DNA from: an uncultured cyanobacterium
GTDB taxonomy: Bacteria; Cyanobacteriota; Cyanobacteriia; Cyanobacteriales; Nostocaceae
NCBI GenBank assembly: GCA_903903925.1
Contig: CAIVAU010000114.1
Coordinates: 1-44,626, forward strand
Length of the DNA: 44,626 nt
Direction of reading: 5' to 3'
Shown here: positions 25,816 to 34,066 of the stretch, in pieces
Layout: each line of letters opens with the position of its first letter
Numbering within the stretch: the first letter of the stretch is position 1
Program-made: the position numbers and the translations under genes
The notes under the pieces: model-generated
Told to the model about the DNA's origin: nothing
What the model saw: only the letters and a program-made list of their open reading frames with translations
The model's database searches: none

Positions 25816-26637
25816 ATGAATACCGTGATTCGGTTGCTTGGCGTAATCGCTCTCCAATTATCTACACTTACTGCTATGTCTTATGTCGCAGTAGCACAGA
25901 CACCAACGACTCCTGTACAGACACCAACGACTCCTGTACAGACACCAACGACTCCTGTACAAACACCAACGACTCCTGTACAGACACCAACGACTCCTGT
26001 ACAAACACCAACGACTCCTGTACAGACACCAACGACTCCTGTACAAACACCAACGACTTCTGTACAGAAAATCCCGAATCCTGTAAAGAAAATCACGACT
26101 CCCCTAAAGGATACGACGCAGAAGATTTGCTCTTCTGAGACAGCCAATCATTCGTTACCTCCAGTAACAGGTAAGCAACCTAATTCTCCGCTTTCCTACC
26201 TGGAAGCTCAAGGTTTTACACAGAATCCGGACGGCTCTTGGGTGTGTTATGTGAATGATGCCCAGAAGGATGGTCGCTATTATACTCTCTTCAGAGTTCA
26301 ACAAATTAATGGAAAGCTTGTAGCAACTAGTTTCCTCGACCGTGGTACGCTAATTACTGGACAAGACAATCGCAGTTTAGACCTATTTATGACACTGATC
26401 AGTAAACATACGCATGCAAGTCCAGATAACCTTCAAAGTATACGGAGATATCTGGAAACCTTCACATCTCTTGTGGAGCAAGGGAAGATAGTACCTTCGC
26501 ATCGTGCGTATCTTTTTGATCAACCAAACCGTGGTGTTGTCATCTATCACGCTCTTACGGGAGGAAAACTTAAGGGTACGGCGATCACCATAAATATCGA
26601 CTTACCCCAGAAGTTGAGTACTTCCCCAATTCATTAA
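25816..26637 (+). CDS. Secreted protein with eight TPTTPVQ repeats
   Basis: A 273-residue exported protein: signal peptide (MNTVIRLLGVIALQLS, cleavage near AVAQ|TPT), eight TPTTPVQ heptapeptides (about residues 28-83), a Lys/Thr-rich stalk, then a globular domain of about 150 residues (SYLEAQGFTQNPDGSWVCYV to the end). The Thr/Pro region resembles a wall-spanning or glycosylated stalk. I do not recognise the C-terminal domain; PDGSWVCYV and DRGTLITGQDNRSLDLFM are the most distinctive parts. It is followed 33 bases later by another exported protein on the same strand. Confidence 0.75.
   Translation: MNTVIRLLGVIALQLSTLTAMSYVAVAQTPTTPVQTPTTPVQTPTTPVQTPTTPVQTPTTPVQTPTTPVQTPTTPVQTPTTSVQKIPNPVKKITTPLKDTTQKICSSETANHSLPPVTGKQPNSPLSYLEAQGFTQNPDGSWVCYVNDAQKDGRYYTLFRVQQINGKLVATSFLDRGTLITGQDNRSLDLFMTLISKHTHASPDNLQSIRRYLETFTSLVEQGKIVPSHRAYLFDQPNRGVVIYHALTGGKLKGTAITINIDLPQKLSTSPIH
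25897..26064 (+). repeat. In-frame 21-bp tandem repeat (8 units)
   Basis: Eight units of CAGACACCAACGACTCCTGT plus A, differing only at a G/A (cagaca or caaaca) and at one C-to-T change in the last unit. The unit length of 21 keeps the frame, so copy number can change without a frameshift. The near-identity of the units points to recent expansion. Confidence 0.92.
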
Positions 26638-26670
26638 GCTGAGTTATTTGTTGTTTTCAGGAGGTTAATC

Positions 26671-28020
26671 TTGTTGAAGTCAATTGTAAAAAAAATGGCG
26701 ATCGCCAACAGACAACTGACACAGCATTCCCAAGTTGATTCTACGAAAAAGGGTCAGTTTCTAACCAACGGTTGGAAGCCTACACCGGAAATGTTCTTCA
26801 TTTTGTTATCGTCTGTAGCAGCAGTACTGAGTGTGAGTCCATCTGCCTTTGCTCAACTCAACGTCGGAAGCTATCATGTACAACCAGGACTGGAGTCAGA
26901 GTATCTTAACTACCAGATGTCGGGGCAAGGTCTGAGTCAGATGCGAGGCATTCCTGGATGTTTTGTCGGATTCGGTCTTGGTTGTAATAAGACGGGAGCG
27001 GTACTCAGTCAATTACTTGAATCCAACGGCAAATCTACTTACCAGGATCTACTACTCCGAGCAGCTGGAGGACCAGAAAACTTCCAAAATTTTGCCAATT
27101 TTTACGGTAACAATCCTAACCTCTACCAAATACCGTACGCCTCATTCTGGCAAAACGACTCTCCCTCCATCGTGGACGGATATCGGTATGTCCTCGGTAG
27201 TTCAGTCAGCTCAACTCCTACGGAAGGTTTGGGATCTGTAACCAAAAACTTCTACTGGGCACCAGTATCAGGCACAGATAGCTCCCTCAGTCTCCGTAGT
27301 GGATTGCTGGATTTGAAATATTCCTTTGGACGTGTTCTGTTGGAAGAAGTTTCAAAAATTCCCAACGTTCAACAGCAGATTCAATCTCTGGGTTTACCGC
27401 CACAAATGACTAGTTTTTATCAGGAAACCCTCTCTAAAGGGTTACATGCGTTGGACACTGGAAATAACCAGGAAATCGAACACAGCATTTTGCATCTACT
27501 CTCTTCTCCCTACACCACAGCTGGTATCGAGTATCATCGTCCAAATATTGGGATTCCTAAGGAGTTCGATCAGCTTTACGGGGATGGGCTTCCAGGAGAT
27601 GAGTTTGTCGGCACTCCTCCAATATTGTTGGACGGAGATGTAGGGAATATTGAGATCCCTAACACAATCGGAGAATATTTCTCTACGCCCGAAGGCTCCG
27701 GTCGCGGATTCCCAGCTTGGCTACTCGCAGCAGGCGGTCTTAGTGTTGGCTTACTTCTTCTTTTATTATCAGGTGGAGGTGGTGGTAAATCCTCTCACGG
27801 ACCTAGTACCCTAGCAAGTAATAATACTGGATCTACTCCTAGTATGACTCCTAGTATGACTCCTAGTCCTACTCCCACTGTCATCAGCACTCCTCCGCCA
27901 GTTACTCAAGTAACTAACGTCAAGATACCAGAGCCATCTATGGTGAAATCGATTTTGCTGGTGGTTATCGTACTCTGGATACTGAGTTACAAACAGTGGC
28001 GTGTGCACAAAAGGGCTTAA
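26671..28020 (+). CDS. Exported protein with PEP-CTERM-like tail
   Basis: A 449-residue protein beginning at TTG 26671, chosen because AGGAGG lies six bases upstream; the first ATG is 21 bases further in and has no such site. A long N-region precedes a signal peptide that ends SPSAFA|QLN. The mature part is Gly/Ser/Tyr-rich with no domain I recognise. Near about 350-375 is a hydrophobic span (FPAWLLAAGGLSVGLLLLLL) with a glycine run, then a Thr/Pro/Ser linker (TPSMTPSMTPSPTPT), and the C-terminus reads IPEPSMVKSILLVVIVLWIL followed by a basic YKQWRVHKRA. PEP, a span and basic residues are the parts of a PEP-CTERM exosortase signal. No exosortase gene is nearby. Confidence 0.72.
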   Translation: MLKSIVKKMAIANRQLTQHSQVDSTKKGQFLTNGWKPTPEMFFILLSSVAAVLSVSPSAFAQLNVGSYHVQPGLESEYLNYQMSGQGLSQMRGIPGCFVGFGLGCNKTGAVLSQLLESNGKSTYQDLLLRAAGGPENFQNFANFYGNNPNLYQIPYASFWQNDSPSIVDGYRYVLGSSVSSTPTEGLGSVTKNFYWAPVSGTDSSLSLRSGLLDLKYSFGRVLLEEVSKIPNVQQQIQSLGLPPQMTSFYQETLSKGLHALDTGNNQEIEHSILHLLSSPYTTAGIEYHRPNIGIPKEFDQLYGDGLPGDEFVGTPPILLDGDVGNIEIPNTIGEYFSTPEGSGRGFPAWLLAAGGLSVGLLLLLLSGGGGGKSSHGPSTLASNNTGSTPSMTPSMTPSPTPTVISTPPPVTQVTNVKIPEPSMVKSILLVVIVLWILSYKQWRVHKRA

Positions 28021-28352
28021 GTTTTTGGTTTTTTTTCTAGATAATTTGGCTAAAGGTGAAAGTAGCAAACATGTAAAGAGTCTCTATACAATAGCTAGAG
28101 TTCATACATATAAAGGCTTTTACGAAAAAATTAGTGATCCAAAGCTCTAAACTAAAGCAGCGCCGTAGCGATTTTCCGATGAATGAAATCTACCAAACGT
28201 CAGGGAGCCAAAAGCCAGGAGTCAGAAGATCAGGATCTTCTGACTCCTAAATTCTAACTGCCCAAGCGAGAGTCTATTGCACCCAAGGTAACAATATATA
28301 CTGATTTAACAGTAACAAAACAGAAGTTAATAGAAAAACCAGGTGCAACAGA
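28021..28352. other. Gene-free region with decayed STRR units
   Basis: No gene seen. A T-rich run follows the preceding stop (28021-28040). At 28209-28250 are single heptamer units of both orientations, GCCAGGAGTCAGAAGATCAG and then GATCTTCTGACTCC, which form a hairpin AGTCAGAAGATC/GATCTTCTGACT. This could serve as a terminator and shows how STRR units make stem-loops. Confidence 0.6.
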
Positions 28353-28916
28353 ATGATGAAGACAAGGTATATTCCATTTATTGTTATGGCAATAGTTACC
28401 AGCTTGAGCAGCTGCGGTGGGAGTCCTCCCGTAACCAGCGAAATACCTCCACCAACCAACGGTAAATTACTCCCAACGCCAAGTATGGCTCAGATCAGGG
28501 CTAAAAAATTTACTATGATTGAGCCGCTTTTGCTAAAAGAATTTTTAAATAAGAGCGTTGCTACTGATAAAACTGTTAATGTCACGCTATATACAAGTGA
28601 TACTGAATGTCAAAAACTGATTCCGAAACAAGTCTCAGTACCAGAGCTTGAAGCTGTAACAAGTGCAGTGGGTAAAATCCTAGAACAAAGCGACAGCAAA
28701 GATTTTAGTTTGTCTGGCTATCGTGTCACTATAAAAAATGGTATTGCTACAGTCGATTTGCGAATATCTCCTCATTCCCAACGGCAATTAACTTCCCTTT
28801 CCAATTGTGAGCAGTTTGCTCTGTTTGGTAGTCTCCGTAAAACCTTAACAGGTCACGCTCAGTGGCAGATTAAAAAGGTTCGCTTCACTGAGTTAGGTAA
28901 AGATATTAGTTTTTGA
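28353..28916 (+). CDS. GerMN-domain-like lipoprotein
   Basis: A 187-residue protein with a lipoprotein signal (MMKTRYIPFIVMAIV, lipobox LSSC, lipid on about Cys21), a Pro-rich tether, then a domain of about 130 residues. YRVTIKNGIATVDLRISPHS, followed by a helix (NCEQFALFGSLRKTLTG) and VRFTELGKDI, is the layout of GerMN domains (V-x-N-G-x-A-x-V-D, helix, V-x-F-x-x-x-G). GerMN lipoproteins sit in the cell envelope; in spore formers they help germination but in cyanobacteria the role is unknown. The start has AGGTG about 7 bases upstream. Confidence 0.65.
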   Translation: MMKTRYIPFIVMAIVTSLSSCGGSPPVTSEIPPPTNGKLLPTPSMAQIRAKKFTMIEPLLLKEFLNKSVATDKTVNVTLYTSDTECQKLIPKQVSVPELEAVTSAVGKILEQSDSKDFSLSGYRVTIKNGIATVDLRISPHSQRQLTSLSNCEQFALFGSLRKTLTGHAQWQIKKVRFTELGKDISF

Positions 28917-28982
28917 TGTTAGGTGCATTCAGGGGACAGGTTTTTTAGTTAAAATAAAGCAGAAGGCTCTACTGAAAGCACA

Positions 28983-29753
28983 ATGCATCTCACTTGGCTA
29001 GACAGCAACTCTTGGTTGATTGAAATGGGAGGTCAGCGGATTTTGCTTGATCCTTGGTTGATCGGATCACTAGTTTTCGGTAACCTTCCTTGGTTGTTTA
29101 AGGGCGATCGACCAATTAAGCGTTCAATTCCAGAGAATATCGACCTCATACTGCTGTCTCAAGGTTTAGAAGACCATGCACACCCACCAACTCTCCAAGC
29201 ACTTGATCGCAGTATTCCTGTTGTGGCGTCACCTAATGCCGCAAAGGTTGTTCAAGGGTTAGGTTATAGCAATGTGACGGTATTAGCACATGGAGACACT
29301 TTTACCTTTGCTTCGCTGTTGAAAATTCAAGGGACACCAGGTTCACCAATTGGTCCGATGCTAGTAGAGAATGGCTATTTGTTGACAGACTTAACTAGTG
29401 ATTCCACGTTATATTACGAGCCTCATGGATACCACTCCCCTTCACTGAAAGAAGTTGCTCCTATTGATGTGGTCATTACTCCCATCATCAATTTAGAAAT
29501 TCCCTTGCTTGGCCCGATTATTAAAGGCAGAAAGAGTGCGCTCCAGGTTGTTGAATGGCTCAGACCTCAAGTGATTATTCCTACCGCTGCTGGGGGTGAT
29601 GTGGTATTTGAGGGTTTATTGATGTCCGTTCTCCGCGCTCAGGGTAATGTTGACGAGTTTCATGCCTTACTAGCACAACATCATCTGACAACCAAAGTGG
29701 TTGCTCCGAAGCCCGGAGAACGTTTTGAACTGGAGTTAATGAAAAGGGTGTAG
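28983..29753 (+). CDS. MBL-fold hydrolase-like protein with altered metal site
   Basis: A 256-residue metallo-beta-lactamase-fold protein (UlaG-like): MHLTWLDSNSWLIEMGGQRI, LLDPWLIGS and the metal-loop LILLSQGLEDHAHPPTL (about 56-72). In standard enzymes that loop reads H-x-H-x-D-H; here the first two His are Gln and Leu while Asp-His remain, so one metal site is probably lost. From memory the same SQGL-(E/D)-DH form occurs in chloroplast and cyanobacterial relatives, so it is a family trait rather than damage. Substrate unknown. A repeat like that at 13441 follows the stop. Confidence 0.78.
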   Translation: MHLTWLDSNSWLIEMGGQRILLDPWLIGSLVFGNLPWLFKGDRPIKRSIPENIDLILLSQGLEDHAHPPTLQALDRSIPVVASPNAAKVVQGLGYSNVTVLAHGDTFTFASLLKIQGTPGSPIGPMLVENGYLLTDLTSDSTLYYEPHGYHSPSLKEVAPIDVVITPIINLEIPLLGPIIKGRKSALQVVEWLRPQVIIPTAAGGDVVFEGLLMSVLRAQGNVDEFHALLAQHHLTTKVVAPKPGERFELELMKRV

Positions 29754-29773
29754 CGTGTAGGATGTGGGACGTG

Positions 29774-29797
29774 GGGAACCCCATCCATAAATTTAGA
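29774..29797 (+). repeat. Small dispersed repeat, second copy
   Basis: The sequence GGGAACCCCATCCATAAATT plus TAGA matches 13441-13465 with one difference, again preceded by GTGTAG-type units (29748-29772) and again just past a gene end. Confidence 0.6.
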
Positions 29798-29965
29798 ACC
29801 AGACCAGCATAAACTATACACATTTACAAGTACCCGTTGTGTGTACTGTAAAAGACTGCGTAAAACATACAAAATAAATGTTTGAGAAGGCATCTATGCA
29901 TTTATTCAAATCACACACTTCTCTGTAGTATGGATTATTCTTTTGTTTAGCAATAATACCTAGTC

Positions 29966-30145
29966 ATGAATACAACTACTGCACGTTTATTTATCTGCTT
30001 TGACAGTCCCTCCGAAAAATGGACCGTCAAACGAATCACCATAAATCTGTCGTCAGATGAAGCTATGATACTCGAAAAGTATTCTAATCAAACAGGAATA
30101 GCAGTAGCGGACGTCATTCGAGAACTCATTCGCAAATTGCCCTAA
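29966..30145 (+). CDS. Ribbon-helix-helix small protein (59 residues)
   Basis: A short gene with the ribbon-helix-helix pattern of CopG/Arc-type DNA-binding proteins: a strand KRITINLSSDEA, helix MILEKYSNQTG and helix IAVADVIRELIRKL. It lies 9 bases upstream of the PD-(D/E)XK nuclease gene on the same strand and probably forms an operon with it, possibly as autoregulator or antitoxin-like protein. No toxin is seen beside it. Confidence 0.65.
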   Translation: MNTTTARLFICFDSPSEKWTVKRITINLSSDEAMILEKYSNQTGIAVADVIRELIRKLP

Positions 30146-30154
30146 CCTAAAAGA

Positions 30155-30982
30155 ATGCGATCAACACAAACTCAACTATTACGACTTTCTCAAGGACAAC
30201 TCAACCTCCTAGAAAGTTGTCCCCGCCAGTTCCAACACACCTATTTAGAACAACTTCATTCGCCAAGAGACCCAGAACATGAGGAACGACAGACTTTAGG
30301 AAGTCGCTTTCACCTACTCATGCAGCAACGAGAAATGGGTTTGCCCATTGATACTTTCCTACAAGCAGACCCTCAACTGCAAAGTTGGACGAGTGCTTTT
30401 GCGAACGCCGCACCAGAAATTCTGGCGGCTGCTTCCTATCGCCAAACTTTCCGTTCCAGCGAACACTACCGCACCTTGCAAGTGCAAGATTATTTACTCA
30501 CAGTTATTTATGACTTATTGATTGCAGATCAAGAACAAGCGCAAATTTTTGATTGGAAAACTTATCCTCAACCACCAAACAAGCGCAAATTAGAACAGAA
30601 CTGGCAAACACGTCTTTATCTGTACGTGTTGGCAGAAACGAGCGAATACTTACCAGAAAATATTTCTATGACTTACTGGTTTGTCCAATCTGAAGGCAAA
30701 CTGCAAAGTGTAAAATTTATTTATAAAACAGCCCAGCATCAGCAAACTGCCAAGAAACTTAATCAACTATTAAGCCAGTTAACTCATTGGTTGGAACGCT
30801 ACTACTGTGGAGAACAGTTTCCACAAGTCCCAGAAGGTCGCAAAGCTTGTGACTATTGTCAGTATGCTACGCGATGCAATCGCCTCAAAGCAACTTCTGA
30901 ACAGATGTCTGTCACAAAGTCTTCCTCCGGAGTGGACACGACCCTACTCAATCTTGCTACCATTCAAGAAATATCTCTTTGA
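30155..30982 (+). CDS. PD-(D/E)XK nuclease with Fe-S-type cysteines (Cas4/AddB-like)
   Basis: A 275-residue RecB-family nuclease. It opens with LSQGQLNLLESCPRQFQHTY, the first cluster Cys (about 26) in the usual S-C-P-R-x-F setting. The catalytic block is QAQIFDWKTYPQ (Asp133, Lys135), with ENWQTRLYLYVLAE (QxxxY motif) after it. The C-terminal CDYCQYATRC supplies three more Cys, so a 4Fe-4S cluster as in Cas4 and AddB is likely. There is no CRISPR nearby. It directly precedes recJ, so a role in DNA end processing is more likely than adaptation. Confidence 0.82.
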   Translation: MRSTQTQLLRLSQGQLNLLESCPRQFQHTYLEQLHSPRDPEHEERQTLGSRFHLLMQQREMGLPIDTFLQADPQLQSWTSAFANAAPEILAAASYRQTFRSSEHYRTLQVQDYLLTVIYDLLIADQEQAQIFDWKTYPQPPNKRKLEQNWQTRLYLYVLAETSEYLPENISMTYWFVQSEGKLQSVKFIYKTAQHQQTAKKLNQLLSQLTHWLERYYCGEQFPQVPEGRKACDYCQYATRCNRLKATSEQMSVTKSSSGVDTTLLNLATIQEISL

Positions 30983-31015
30983 AGGGCAATGGGCAATGAA
31001 AAACTCATAATTCCC

Positions 31016-31096
31016 CCTGCTCCCTGCTCCCTGCTCCCTGCTCCCTGCTCCCTGCTCCCTGCTCCCTGCTCCCTGCTCCCTGCTCCCTGCTCCCTG
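31016..31096. repeat. Heptanucleotide STRR array (CTGCTCC, about 11 units)
   Basis: About eleven and a half CCTGCTC units fill the space between the nuclease gene and the RecJ domain start. The array is in frame with recJ from ATG 30989, where it would encode repeats of PAPCSLL. Confidence 0.92.
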
Positions 31097-31108
31097 TCCA
31101 TAAAATCT

Positions 31109-33442
31109 ATGCCCGAAAAACAGCAGTGGATTCTTGCATCAACAGAACAACCTCCAGAGTGGTTTACACATGTGGTGAAGCAGTACACACCTGCATCAAG
31201 TAGACATTATGCAGCGCAGTTGCTATGGCAAAGGGGAATACGAGATAAAACACAATTAGCAGCTTTTGTCAACCCTCAAAATTACCAATCAGCAAGTCCC
31301 TTTGAGTTTGGTCAAGAAATGCTTCTAGCCGTGAAACGTTTGCAACGTTCACGGGACCTTGGCGAGAGAGTTGCGATCTGGGGAGATTTTGATGCTGACG
31401 GTATCACTGCCACTGCTGTGCTGTGGGATGGGTTGGGACAGTTTTTTGTTCAACATACGCAGTTAATTTACTACATCCCCAATCGGTTGAAAGAATCTCA
31501 CGGACTTAACTATCAAGGAATTGATGACCTTGTTAAACAAGGTTGTAGGTTAATTGTGACTTGTGACACTGGCAGTACAAATATAGATGAAATTGCCTAT
31601 GCAAACCAGCAAGGCGTAGATATTATAGTTACAGATCACCACACCCTGCCTGCGGAACGTCCACCAGTCACAGCGATTATTAATCCGCGTTATTTGCCAA
31701 GCACACATCAGCTGTTTCACCTTTCTGGGGTAGCAGTAGCTTACAAGTTGGTGGAAGCCCTTTATCAAACCTTGCCACATATCCCGCAACAGCCGCTAGA
31801 AGATTTATTGGATTTAGTGGCGGTTGGGCTGATTGCTGACTTAGTGCAGTTAAATGGAGATTGCCGTTACTTGGCACAGCGAGGAATTCAACAACTGCAA
31901 GCAGATTTTAAACAGCCGCTAACAGCACGACGGCGTCCGGGAGTAGGACGATTATTAGAATTGTGTCAGAAAAGTGGCGATCGCCCCACAGATATTTCCT
32001 TCGGTCTTGGACCCCGAATTAATGCCGTGAGTCGCATTCAAGGTGATGCCAGCTTCTGCGTGGAATTACTGACGAGTCGCGACCAAAAGCAGGTAAACCA
32101 ACTAGCAGAAGTCACAGAACTAGCGAACACCCGCCGTAAGTCTTTACAGAAAGATGTAGCGCAGCAAGTAGCCCAAAAACTCAAGCAAATAGACTTATCA
32201 ACCACAAGTGTGATTGTGCTTGCAGATGCCCAATGGCCCTCTGGTGTCTTGGGTTTAGTCGCTGGACAAGTTGCACAGGAGACAGGTCATCCTACCATTT
32301 TATTGAGTACGGAAGAGAATTATTCTTCTACTCCCCCTCTTGCCCGTGGTTCTGCCCGTTCAGTCAACTCGGTAGATTTATACCAATTGGTAAAAGACCA
32401 AGCACATCTGTTGCATCGATTTGGGGGGCATCCCTTTGCAGCGGGGTTGAGTCTTCCAGTAGAGAATATTCCTTTATTTACAGAAGCCGTTAATCAGCAG
32501 TTGCGCCAATCTCTGGGAGGAAGAATCTTGACCCCAACGGTGCAAGCAGACTTGGCGGTTCATGTTGCAGACTTGGGGAAGGAGTTATTTTTAGAACTAA
32601 AACTCTTAGAACCTTGCGGAATGGGTAACCCAGTGCCAACATTGCTGATTCAAAACTGTTGGTTTGAAAACGCTTGGCATCGTAACCAGCAAGACTGGCA
32701 AGGGAAAAAGGTACAGTACATCAAAACCGAGTTTGACATTCGAGATGACTCCACCAAAAACCCTTTTCCTGGTGTGTGGTGGGGACACTACAAAGATGAG
32801 TTACCGTCAGGGCGATGTGATTGTATAGCAGACTTGGACTACAACACCTTCAAAAAACGTTACGAAATCAGACTCATTGCTGTACGTCCTTGCGTAGACT
32901 CAGCACTGAATACTCAGCACTCATCACAGATATTAGATTATCGGAATAAATCTATACCGGATAATGGGGGGGGTGACATTGTCCCTACGGATGCCCTACT
33001 CATCCTTGAAGATTGTCCCACTACTTGGGATGATTTACGTGCGTGGGTGAGGCGATCGCTTTACTATCGACAACAATTAGCAATAGCATGGTCTAAACCA
33101 AACCACGAACCACCAGAACAAATATGGTTGACCTTAGTGGGAATTGCCAAATACCTCAGTCGCACAAATCAACCCGTCACCCGCGTACAAATTCTAGAAA
33201 AACTTGGAATCAAAGACCAGACCTTACATTTAGGCTTCAAAGCCCTAAGATTTTTAGGATTTACTGTGAAAACACAAGAACGTTATTTGGTATTCACACA
33301 AAATGCAACCATTCAATCAACACTAGCAACAAACAACATTACCCAATTTTTAGCAGCCGTTCGCGAAGAACAATTTCAACGAGAGTATTTTGCAGAAGTT
33401 CCTCTCTCGACCATTCAAGCCATCTCAGCACCTGACTTTTGA
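31109..33442 (+). CDS. recJ: Single-stranded-DNA exonuclease RecJ
   Basis: The product is a 777-residue DHH-family 5'-3' exonuclease that digests single-stranded DNA in recombination, mismatch and base-excision repair. Motifs: WGDFDADGIT (about 91-100), VTCDTGSTN, VTDHHTLP (Asp176-His-His), GLGPRINAVSRI and the DHHA1-type RFGGHPFAAGLSLP. The C-terminal 200 residues form a cyanobacteria-type extension with LRAWVRRSLYYRQQLAIAW and a winged-helix-like end. The start is uncertain. ATG 31109 opens the normal protein (MPEKQQWILA) but has no ribosome site. ATG 30989, with GAAGGG just upstream, would add 40 residues encoded by the STRR array. The array may have separated the gene from its native site. 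Confidence 0.9.
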   Translation: MPEKQQWILASTEQPPEWFTHVVKQYTPASSRHYAAQLLWQRGIRDKTQLAAFVNPQNYQSASPFEFGQEMLLAVKRLQRSRDLGERVAIWGDFDADGITATAVLWDGLGQFFVQHTQLIYYIPNRLKESHGLNYQGIDDLVKQGCRLIVTCDTGSTNIDEIAYANQQGVDIIVTDHHTLPAERPPVTAIINPRYLPSTHQLFHLSGVAVAYKLVEALYQTLPHIPQQPLEDLLDLVAVGLIADLVQLNGDCRYLAQRGIQQLQADFKQPLTARRRPGVGRLLELCQKSGDRPTDISFGLGPRINAVSRIQGDASFCVELLTSRDQKQVNQLAEVTELANTRRKSLQKDVAQQVAQKLKQIDLSTTSVIVLADAQWPSGVLGLVAGQVAQETGHPTILLSTEENYSSTPPLARGSARSVNSVDLYQLVKDQAHLLHRFGGHPFAAGLSLPVENIPLFTEAVNQQLRQSLGGRILTPTVQADLAVHVADLGKELFLELKLLEPCGMGNPVPTLLIQNCWFENAWHRNQQDWQGKKVQYIKTEFDIRDDSTKNPFPGVWWGHYKDELPSGRCDCIADLDYNTFKKRYEIRLIAVRPCVDSALNTQHSSQILDYRNKSIPDNGGGDIVPTDALLILEDCPTTWDDLRAWVRRSLYYRQQLAIAWSKPNHEPPEQIWLTLVGIAKYLSRTNQPVTRVQILEKLGIKDQTLHLGFKALRFLGFTVKTQERYLVFTQNATIQSTLATNNITQFLAAVREEQFQREYFAEVPLSTIQAISAPDF

Positions 33443-33444
33443 GA

Positions 33445-33502
33445 GGTTCGTAGTGTGCGCTACCCTTGCGGGAAGCTACTTTGTGTCTACAGCGCATTCT
33501 TC
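33445..33502 (+). repeat. Dispersed repeat family B, copy 1
   Basis: Bases 33445-33476 (GGTTCGTAGTGTGCGCTACC and on) are identical to 35881-35912, and GTGTCTACAGCGCATTCTTC at 33483-33502 matches 35943-35962 with one change. The inner distance differs (6 versus 30 bases). AGTGTGCGCT and AGCGCA(T/C)TCT face each other, so it folds as a hairpin. It starts 3 bases after recJ. Confidence 0.8.
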
Positions 33503-33564
33503 AGGGTATGGACAGCTAATAAGCTAAAACACATCTAAATTGCATAACTCAAAAACCTACAATC

Positions 33565-33627
33565 ATTGTAGTGCGGGCTGAAAAGCCCGCGTCTTATATG
33601 CAAATTAAATGTGGAACAGCTTAGTAA
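33565..33627 (+). repeat. Dispersed 58-bp hairpin repeat, copy 2
   Basis: ATTGTAGTGCGGGCTGAAAA, then GCCCGCGTCTTATATGCAAATT and on to AACAGCTTAGTAA. The hairpin is GCGGGCT-GAAA-AGCCCGC (33573-33590). Compared with copies 1 and 3 the pair closing the loop has changed from A:T to T:A, keeping the stem. It lies between convergent genes. Confidence 0.8.
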
Positions 33628-33657
33628 TAAACTTTAGCCAATTTTCAGCCAGCGCAG

Positions 33658-34066
33658 TTAACCTCTACCGTACTCCTGCACAACAAAACTAGGTCTAACC
33701 CCCTTCGTATTTTGCTTCATAACCCGCAACAGACGATTCTTCAAAGATTGACCGTCTTCATTCAAAAAATCAGTCATTGCCTTGATTTTCCCAGCATAAT
33801 CGCGATTGTGCTTAAAAATGATAATGCCACCATGATCGGACACGGTGCGATGTAAATCAATAAAGTCCTGGCGATTTTCTGTAATCAAGCTGCGACCCGA
33901 AACTGTAGCGTACTGCAAAACTTGGTCGTCAGGAATTCCTTGATTCGCCAGACAAACGCCTCATAGGAAGTCAATACATCATGTCCATCTGCTCTAAGCA
34001 AGTTGACCATTACGATAGGGAAATTTTCGCTCTTAATAAAACTTTAGTGCCATCAAATCGACTCAT
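33658..34066 (-). pseudogene. DUF5615 PIN-like toxin, frameshifted (pair 2)
   Basis: An ATG at 34066 overlaps the DUF433 stop as ATGA and opens MSRFDGTKVLL. The expected next part (SENFPIVMVNLLRADGHDVL) is in another frame. A second shift after TSYEA leads to GVCLANQGIPDDQVLQYATV, which continues as an open 86-residue frame to the end (SLITENRQDFIDLH, then HGGIIIFKHN). These are the DUF5615 PIN-like parts in order, so this is one toxin-like gene broken by two indels, near 34030 and 33960. The DUF433 partner is intact. Sequencing error is possible but two nearby shifts make decay more likely. Confidence 0.75.

Noticed and set aside
25858..26147. Minus-strand ORFs with YRSRWCL or GVCTGVV repeats
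   Set aside because: They are antisense readings of the TPTTPVQ repeat of the exported protein.
30155..30982. Cas4 of a CRISPR system
   Set aside because: No repeats or other cas genes are in the window; neighbours are an RHH protein and RecJ.
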